A stretch of 64,000 nucleotides of DNA. Source: Cannabis sativa (taxonomy: Eukaryota > Streptophyta > Magnoliopsida > Rosales > Cannabaceae). Made by a program: the position numbers and the translations under genes. Positions 56,475-64,000 of the stretch are shown in pieces. The first letter of the stretch is position 1; each line of letters begins with the position of its first letter. The stretch lies in contig NC_083606.1 of assembly GCF_029168945.1 (NCBI RefSeq), forward strand, positions 14,782,041-14,846,040, read 5' to 3'. The notes beneath the pieces were generated by a model. That model saw only the letters and a list, made by a program, of their open reading frames with translations, was not told the origin of the DNA and ran no database searches.

Positions 56475-58868
56475 CCTAAATAAATCTCATACATATATGT
56501 ATATATTTATATATATTATGTGTATACATATATCAGGCAATACGTATATTTTTAAAAACCTAAAAGTTAAAACTGCAAATATGAAAGAAGCACTACGAAT
56601 ACCAACAATATTATTATTATAAATAAGGAAGAGGAACGAAATAAATATGATAATAATTAAAATCTACAAAATAACAAGAGAAATCGAGGAAGAATAATAG
56701 CTGACCCAAATATGAACAATTTAATGAGAGAGAGATTTGAAGGGAGGTTTTTTGAGAGAGAGGTTTCGAATGAGAGGATATAAATAATAGATTTGATACT
56801 GGAAAAAGGGGCTAGCGGTGGGTGTGGGTGTACTGACAGTGAAGAAGGTGAAGTAGGAGGCTTGGGTATACTGAGGTGTCAAATTTTGATTGTTGGAGAG
56901 TGGGATGTAGAAAGTCAGTGAAAGGAAAAATGAAATTGAAAAAATAAATAGAATGCATAAAGAAATGATGTTTGAAAGGGAGTGAGTAAGAAGGTGAAGC
57001 AGAACTTTAAGATAAATAAATATAAAATCACAGCAAAGGGCATTGAAAAATATAAAAAGGAAGAATATATCAGAGAATTAAGCTGGAGGGGATGATAAGG
57101 GCTTGATTCATTGAAAGAGCGACGATATCCTCCCCTTCGGTGCGACAAAATCCTCTACCCCTTTAATTCATTTTCTTTGATTTTTAACTCGAAACTTAGT
57201 ATTTAAGCTTTGGTAGTAGCAGGATAGTAAATCATTGAAGAAGGAGAGCATAAGGTAAGGGTTGGTTTTGTTTTAAGTTAAAAACGATTGGTTTTATATA
57301 GTGGCTTTGTGATTTAGAGTGGTTATGGAGATTCTGACTTCGTAAAATTGTTCTTTGGTAGCTATGGGACTAGTTTCGAAATTTGAGGTGATTTTGAGTT
57401 AGAAATTGAGTTTGAAATTTTTTAAATCTTAAGTTCGAACATTAATGGTATTTTTCATTCAAGGGCTTGATTTTAATTTATGTTACGTAAGGATTGTTAT
57501 ATTTGTAGTGTATATGTGCCGCGTGAAGTTTGTAATGATTTGAATAGGTTTATGGGGTGTTTCGGTGAGTACAAAATTTGGAATTTTTGTGCCAGACTAT
57601 TTTTAGAAATTCCTAGGAGATCAGAAATTGTATTTTTGTCATAATTTTTCACTTGGGTGTCTGTTTTGGGTGTTCTATATACCATTTTGAAGCTTTCGAC
57701 GAGATCTACATTATAGTGTACGTTTTAGAGCTAAAATATAAGTATTATTTTAGTGTATTTATGTCGCAGGGTTTGGTAGAAAAACCCTAGATGGTGACGG
57801 GAATATTAAGCAGTGTTTTGAGATAAATACTTATTGGTTTACCATTATTGTGACATAGGGCCGACTTATCGGGCAGGTTTCTCCATTTGAGTTGGCCGAC
57901 GTGCATGAATCTAGATTAAAGGTAAGAAAAGTATATTGTATTGCATAGCATGTTATATTGCAATACAATTATTATTGTTGAGAATTTATTAATATTGGGA
58001 TTAAGATACAGTTTTTATTGTTATGTAATGAAAAGATTGCCTGATTAGGCAATGATAATGTGATGATATACCATGAATGTGATATACGGGCTCACCTTAT
58101 TAGGTGATGCGATATACTTGTCAACGATACCTTATTAGGTACGGGCACCAGTGATATGAGAATGCTAGGCTATGGAATAGATTGAAACTGTTGTTGGGTT
58201 TTTTCTCAGCGGCGTACCTTATTAGGTACGGTCGGTAGTGATATGTGAATATCGGGTCATGGCATACAGTAAACTCGTTGTTGGGTTTCTTCTTGGCAGC
58301 GTACCTTATTAGGTATGGGGGCAGTGACATGTGAGTACCAGACTATGGTACAGGCTCGTCTAATTAGGTGATGTGATATATTGGTGCCAGATTATGGCAC
58401 GGGCTCACCTGATTAGGTGACACAATGATATTATGTATGATGTTAAATTATGGTACGAGCTCACCTAGTTTGGTGATGCAATTGTGCGATATATGGGTGC
58501 CAAGCTATGGCATGGGCTTGCCTGATTAGGCAATATAATACAGGATTATCAGATTAAAGCATCGACTTGCCTGATTAGGCAGTGTGATTTAATAAAGATG
58601 GTTACTTTATGAGGTAACATACATATAATTTATATTATTAAATGAATATGATTTCTATTATTGGCATAAGGGTTTTGTATTACCAATCATCTTATGAGTA
58701 ATGCGTGATCGTTTGATTCTGATTGTCTGAGTATAAATGATAATATTCAAATAATACATTATATGATTGTTGATATTACTTTTCTTATTGAGTCCTTGTG
58801 ACTCATGGGTCCTATGTGGTGTAGGTAAGTAAATGCAAAGGAAGGAGATCAACCATGAGGTGAAAATC
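56475..58868 (-). mobile_element. Tekay-like Gypsy LTR (family LTR-C), distal part
   Basis: Several blocks match the solo LTR at 22514-24744 in layout. One example on the minus strand is AAATGGTATATAGAACACCC, against ACGGTATATAGAACTCCC near 23530. Others match the fragment at 20563-21656. It contains the hairpin array 58036-58582. The LTR continues at 60737 after the solo LTR-A. The left limit is uncertain: the stretch 56475-57200 has no clear LTR end and may be other DNA. The frames at 56915-57148 and 58121-58330 are not genes. Confidence 0.6.
58036..58582. repeat. Array of about ten hairpin-centred units
   Basis: Stems with a 4-base loop (mostly TATT or GATT) start near 58036, 58092, 58128, 58213, 58301, 58355, 58405, 58461, 58518 and 58567. 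Arms include TTGCCT/AGGCAA, TCACCT/AGGTGA, GTACCT/AGGTAC and the longer CGTACCT/AGGTACG. Linkers share GGTGCCAGATTATGGCACGG-like blocks. Most stems are perfect; 58461 and 58567 have one mismatch each. Confidence 0.88.
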
Positions 58869-60736
58869 TGTTGGATATATTTTATCAGGATCTAGATTTA
58901 CTAACAAGTATGTTTCATTAACATCCTAATATGAATTCTAAAACAATAAAATAAACACATATAAAGTTTTGGAAACCTTACATTGGGTGCAACAGAATAT
59001 AATGACTCATTCCGTTCAGATATCTAGCCCTTGATTCCTTTCTGTAGCAGAGCATTATCAATATCTGAACGTGGATCTCTTTCTCTCCTTCCTTTGATGC
59101 TGAATCTCTTTCTTGTTGGTTGATTTTCCACAGTCTTACACACTATGATTGAGATACCACTTAATGTGTGTGGGCACTCACTCATTCACTCAAGGAATTC
59201 GAAATTTAGAGAAGAAAAGAGAAGGGAAGAGGTTCGGCCTATAGAGAAAAGATAGAGGCTCAGTTTTCATCTGACAGAAGTTCAAGTGTGAATGAGAGCC
59301 ATCACTATCTATTTATAGCTAACCACCTAGCTTTAGGTTAGAATTATTTGGCATTAAAATAAATGATAAAACCCATAAAGTGTGGTCGGCCATGGGCTTG
59401 GATAATGGGCCTCACTTATGCAATTTTGCTGTTTTATCATTCTTGAATCTGATTTTCTCAAAAACGCCAATTTTCAAATTCAACCATTTAAATGCCAATT
59501 CTAATTATTTAATAACTAAAAATTAATTATTAAATAATATTGTCATTTAATATATTTATTAATTAGACATATAAAGTCTCTTAATTAATAAATAAACCTA
59601 GAATCTCTTTTCTTTACAATTTCGCCCTTGCTTAGTGAAAATTCACAAAGTAGACATAGTCTAACTTTAGAATTATAATTGATTAATCAAAATCAATTAA
59701 CTGAGTCTTACAAGCAGTATGGTCTCAACTATTATGGGGACCATGGTTCTATATATCCGAGCTTCCAATAAGTAGATCAAGAATTTATATCTTAAATTCA
59801 CTGACTTATTAATTCTTCGTTGAATCCACGCATAGAACTTAGAATTGCACTCTCAGTATATAGAACGCTCTATATGTTCCACGATATAGATACGTCATTA
59901 GTTATCCATTGTTATAATCCTAATGTGATCAATGACCCTCTAATAGATGATCTACATTGAAAAAGCACTAAGTTATCGTTACACCTTCAATGTATTTTAT
60001 CCTTAAAACACTTAGCTCCGTATAAATGATATTTCAGCGGAGTGAAATGAGATCTCAACCATTTATCTCTGTTTAGCCAAGCTCGAAGGATATCATCGTT
60101 TCACTTCTAAATCCCTATAGAAGTTATAGATTCCATATTTATGTTAGCGCTCCCACTCAATTATACTATCATGTTCCCAAAATGTACATATCACCCTGAC
60201 CCAAAAGTAGGCTTAACTAACAAATCAAAGAACATGTATAATACTCTTGAGATCAAACCTAAACATATCAGGATTAAGATCATTTAATCTAGGATCAACA
60301 GGTGATATTGAATTGAATAGATATTACGGTAAATTTTAACAAATCTAATCAAAGTTCAATATCGGTCCCTTCCGATGTATACTCCATACATCCGATGCTG
60401 GTAAACTTTGCCAATGCCCTGGAAAGGACATAACACTTATCCAAGGTGTAAGAATACCTATCGCTGATTATCATGTCAGTCTGAATCCAGTGAATTGACA
60501 AATCAAGGAATAAACTTTCGAACATATAATTAAGATTATATTCCACTGTGCTGACAACAATATAATCATTAACAAATTGATATGTTCTGGACTTAAATAG
60601 AATTCATACATTATATACATATAATCATGAAATAAATCATGTGAACCATGAAACATTAAATGTTATTTCTGATCTTTATTAATAAGTAAATCTGATTATA
60701 TTGAAATGAGTTTTATTTAGGGCATAAAACCCAACA
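58869..60736 (-). mobile_element. Solo LTR-A inside LTR-C
   Basis: It is 1868 bases long, from TGTTGGATAT to AAACCCAACA. The flanks AAATC (58864-58868) and TAATC (60737-60741) match at 4 of 5 bases. LTR-C sequence continues on both sides. It is more diverged from the complete copies than the LTR-A at 3087 or 11354. Confidence 0.88.
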
Positions 60737-61049
60737 TAATCTTCTCCAACAATGTAAATATTGACCCTACCAGCCTGTGTGCCGAGTTGCTAGGAGTTGT
60801 TTTGGGCTGTATTCGCTGTGTATTTTGATTTTGTATATTGACTTGTCGTTGTATTTAGTCTTTTTGTAAAACTTTTAAAACAGGCATCCCCGGAACACAA
60901 TTTTAGTGTCGTTATGATGTCTATTTTTAGTGTTTTCATTTACTGAAGTTTGTAATATTATCACAGATTTTAATAATTAATTATTTAATTATTATTAAAC
61001 TAGTTTATAAAATTACACACGTGTCGTCCCTATAGGATAAGGCGTTACA
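60737..61049 (-). mobile_element. LTR-C, proximal part
   Basis: This is the remainder of the Gypsy LTR, ending GGATAAGGCGTTACA on the plus strand, so TGTAACGCC on the minus strand. It matches about 21380-21656 of the left copy, with shared GTTGTTTTGGG, GCATCCCCG-like and ACACGTGTCG-like blocks. Confidence 0.7.
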
Positions 61050-61606
61050 TCTCTCCAATGCTTTTCTCAAGTTTCCAGCTAGATGTAGGCCTCCAACAAT
61101 CACATCTAACTGTCTTACAATGGTTGTAGGTAAGAGAGGTGCGACAGTCTCTTAAGGGGTTGTCGTTGGTACATATCGTTAGGGGCAGCATGTTTTTGGT
61201 GGATGAGGACCTCGACCTCATTCCTCAATTGATTACACTCATTGATATCATGACTGTAATTATTGTGAAACTGACAAAACTTGTTCATATCATAATTTCC
61301 CGTTTCTTTTTAAAGGTCGCAGTTTCTTATATGACACCCATAAAGATTTCTTCCCTAGGGGCTAAGAGAATGGAATAAGTGGTTAACCGGGGCTCATAAT
61401 CCTAAAAGGTCTTATCCCTCGTCTTGGGTCTCTTTCTTTTGGAAGACTTGTTGGGTTTACCATTTTTCCCTTTTCCCCCCAGAGTTCCCTCCTTTCTAAC
61501 TGCCCTTGCGCCTGAGTCTACAGAGCAAGAGAGTCTTGCTTTTTCTTTTAATTCTTTGAGTTTTTACCGCAAGATACAACTTCTTTTAGTTTTTTAAAGT
61601 TGTCTG
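61050..61606 (-). pseudogene. Decayed Gypsy gag fragment (Tat/Athila-like)
   Basis: On the minus strand 61276-61235 encodes C-X2-H-X4-H-X4-C in the context CQFHNNYSHDINECNQLRNEVE. This is the gag signature of plant Tat- and Athila-type Gypsy elements. A lysine-rich segment (NKSSKRKRPKT) lies upstream, at about 61425-61475. Stops interrupt it. It is cut by LTR-C on the left and by the LTR-A element on the right. Confidence 0.6.
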
Positions 61607-63506
61607 TGTTGGGTTTTATGCCCTAAATAAAACTCATTTCAATATAATCAGATTTACTTATTAATATAGATCAGAAATAACATTTAATGTTGCATGGTTC
61701 ACATGATTTATTTCATGATTATATGTACATAATGTATAAATTCATCTGAAACCCTTTTCACATACTTGATCCTGTTTATTGTGCCGTCAACACATTGGAA
61801 AGTAAACATGACTATGTGAATAAAGTTTCCTAGATTTATCAGACATAGGATTTTACTGATATGATAATCTACAACAGAGTTTACTTGCATTTGGAGAAGT
61901 GCTATGTTCTTTCCAGAGCATTGGTTAAAGTAAAGCTCAGGTTGGATGCATGGAGTATGCATCGGAAGGGACCGATATTGAACTTTGACTTAGATTTAAT
62001 TAAACTTACCGTAAAATCTATTCAAGTCAATATCGCCAAGTTGATCCTAGATCAAATGTTCTTAATCCTGTTATGATTAGGCTCAATCTTGAAAGGCTAT
62101 TCGTGTTCTTTGATTTGTTAGTTAAGCCTACTTTTAGGTCAGGGTGATACGTACATTTTGGGAACACGGTAGTGCAATTGAGTGGGAGCGCTATCATAAA
62201 CATGGAATCTATAGCTTCTATCTGGCGAATAGTAAGCAAAGGATGATCTCCTTCGAGCTTGACCAAACGAACATAAATGGTGGAGTACTCATTTCACATA
62301 AGCTGAAATATCATTTATACGGGGTCAAGTGTTTTAAGGAATAAATACATTGTAGGGTGTAACGGTAATTTAATCCCTTTACAGTGTAGATCATTCATAT
62401 AGAGGATCATTGATCACATTAGGATTATAACAATGGATAACTAATGATGCATCTATATGGTGAAACATATAGAGCATTCTATATACTGAGAGTGCAATTC
62501 TAAGTTCTATGCGTGGATTCAACGAAGAATTAATAAGTTAGTGAATTTTAGTGCTAAATCTTGATCTACTTATTGGAAGCTCGGTTATATAGACCCATGG
62601 TCCCCGCACTAGTTGAGATAATATTGCTTGTAAAGCTCATGTAATTGGTTTTGATTACTCAATTATAATTCACAAATTAGACTATGTCTATTTGTGAAAT
62701 TTTTCACTAAGTAAGGGCAAAATTGTAAAGAAAGAGTTGTTAGGGGCATATTTGTTAATTATGATACTTTGTATGGTTCAATTAATAAATATGATAAATG
62801 ACAATATTATTTAATAATTATTTATAGTTATTAAATAGTTAGAATTGGCATTTAAATGGTTGAATTAGAAAATTGGCGTTTTTGAGAAAATCAGATGCAG
62901 AAAAGATAAAACTGCAAAATTGCAAAAAGTGAGGCCCAAAATCCACTAGTATAGGGCCGACCACTTTTATAGGAATTTACCTCTGATATTTTCATTATTT
63001 TAATGCCAAATAATTCAAACCTAACCCTAGTGGAATGCTATAAATAGATAGTGAAGGCTTCAGGAAAATTACACTTAAATTTTTCAATTTTTCCTTCAGA
63101 GAAAAACCTGAGCCTTCTCTCTCCGTATCTTTGGCCGAATCCACTCTCTCTCTCTTCCTCATTTAGATTTCGAAATTCGTAGTGTATGAGTAGTGCCCAC
63201 ACACAACAAGTGATACCTCAATCATAGTGAGGAAGATCGTGAAGAAAGACTTTCAGCAAGAAGGAGTTTCAGTATCAAAGATTCAGAGGAAGAGATCCAG
63301 GTTCAGATATTGATAATGCTCTGCTACAGAAAGGAATCAAGGGCTAGATATCTGAACGGAAGGAGTCATTATGTTCCGCTGCACCCAATGTAAGGTTTAC
63401 TAAACTTTATATGTGTTTATTTCATCGTTTTAGAAAGTTCTTATTTAGGGTGTTAATAAACATACTTGTGAGTAGATCTAAGATCCTGGTAAAATAATTT
63501 CCAACA
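61607..63506 (+). repeat. LTR-A, 5' LTR of the right-edge Copia
   Basis: It is 1900 bases long, from TGTTGGGTTT to ATTTCCAACA. It is closest in sequence to the solo LTR at 50452-52320 (shared CTACACTGTAAAGGGATTA-type block, in inverse orientation). Confidence 0.9.
63039..63047 (+). promoter_or_regulatory. Candidate TATA box of the right-edge LTR-A
   Basis: TATAAATAG, at the same LTR position as in the other copies. Transcription would start about 30 bases downstream and enter the leader after 63506. Confidence 0.55.
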
Positions 63507-63508
63507 AC

Positions 63509-63522
63509 TGGCCTCAGAGCCA
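63509..63522 (+). other. PBS of the right-edge Copia
   Basis: TGGCCTCAGAGCCA lies two bases after the LTR. It is the same variant initiator-Met PBS as at 11338-11351. Confidence 0.78.
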
Positions 63523-64000
63523 AGGTAATTGATTTACTTGCAAGAAATTTGGACTTTAAAACGATTGTTTGTTTGTTTTTGGATGGTATCATGTTGTGTT
63601 GAGTGTTATTTGATGATTGATTGGTGTTTGTGAATTATCATTAAAAATAATTGAATATCTGTTTCTGAAATTATTTTTATTAGATAGTATGGAAAAAATT
63701 AAGCAAGTTACTTTTTTACAGAACTCAATTTCGATTTAATTTGAATTAGTTATGATTTTTTGAAGATTCGAAAAAATCGGAGTTGTGTTGAAATTTTTCT
63801 GCGATCGCAAAAACTGTCCGTACAGCTCACAATTTTTTCGTTTTTCTTCGTTTTTTCATGCTTTTTCATTGAATTAACTTCCGATTTTTTGTGTAGTTCT
63901 GTATTTATACTAAAACTATTCCTAATTCAATTCTAATTATCATTTTGAATTAATTTAATATTTTTTAAATTTAATTCAAGATATTAGTGTAATTTGAATT
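63523..64000 (+). other. Leader of the right-edge Copia
   Basis: Non-coding and AT-rich. It is related throughout to the inverse of about 10860-11335, including the GCGATCGCA motif at 63802 that matches the one near 11051. Confidence 0.65.

Larger units (their letters stand above)
61607..64000 (+). mobile_element. LTR-A Copia element on the plus strand, 5' part only
   Basis: A complete LTR (61607-63506) is followed by the family PBS and by a leader that is the inverse of the one in the element at 3087-13235. The element runs off the right edge of the window, so gag and the second LTR are not seen. The left flank GTCTG (61602-61606) is the expected half of a target duplication. Confidence 0.85.

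Noticed and set aside
58121..58330. 69-codon frame with repeated PYLIRYAA
   Set aside because: The repeated peptide is only the translation of the hairpin array in the Gypsy LTR.

Overview
This window is plant nuclear DNA, most likely from a eudicot; I cannot name the species. The evidence is a four-exon Aux/IAA gene with GT-AG introns, plant-type Copia and Gypsy retrotransposons primed by initiator Met-tRNA, an L1-type LINE, a tRNA-derived SINE, several small inverted-repeat elements (MITEs) and an ancient endogenous caulimovirid. The background is very AT-rich. Apart from the Aux/IAA gene, nearly everything recognisable is mobile or viral DNA.

Left part (1-25.8 kb): a deep nest of insertions. 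A LINE on the minus strand (ORF1 at 24745-25760, endonuclease at 21657-22513) was hit by a Gypsy LTR, now a solo LTR (22514-24744). It was also hit by another Gypsy LTR (20563-21656). Next to or inside that lies an LTR of a Copia family that I call LTR-A (148-631 plus 20446-20562). That LTR was split by a complete Tekay-like chromovirus (632-20445, TSD TATAA). The chromovirus was split in turn, inside its chromodomain coding region, by a complete but pol-poor LTR-A Copia element (3087-13235, TSD GCTGT).

Middle part (25.8-42.6 kb): a short Copia LTR flanked by both PPT-like and PBS-like motifs, a CATCGGACCAC minisatellite, foldback elements, a hAT-type element with an 8-bp TSD, a SINE with a 17-bp TSD, and a decayed endogenous caulimovirid. 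The caulimovirid keeps a movement protein (41277-42102) and a coat/zinc-knuckle/protease region (36790-39530). One Copia-type LTR splits it and an inverted relative of that LTR lies beside it.

Gene (42.8-45.6 kb): an Aux/IAA transcriptional repressor gene on the plus strand. It has a TATA box, an upstream TGTCTC auxin-response core, an EAR motif, a VVGWPPV degron and a PB1 domain split over exons 2-4, giving 219 residues. It is the only host gene I can support.

Right part (45.6-64 kb): MITEs and a Gypsy LTR fragment, then a second Copia element (49425-56474) with a long gag-pol frame interrupted by a solo LTR-A (50452-52320). Next comes a Tekay-like LTR (about 56.5-61.05 kb) interrupted by another solo LTR-A (58869-60736), and a decayed Gypsy gag. 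The last element is the 5' end of an LTR-A Copia on the plus strand that runs off the right edge (61607-64000).

The most unusual pattern is in the Gypsy LTRs. Several related families carry tandem arrays of about 50-60-bp units, each centred on a short hairpin whose two arms have changed together between units (TTGCCT/AGGCAA, TCACCT/AGGTGA, GTACCT/AGGTAC, TTGTCT/AGACAA).
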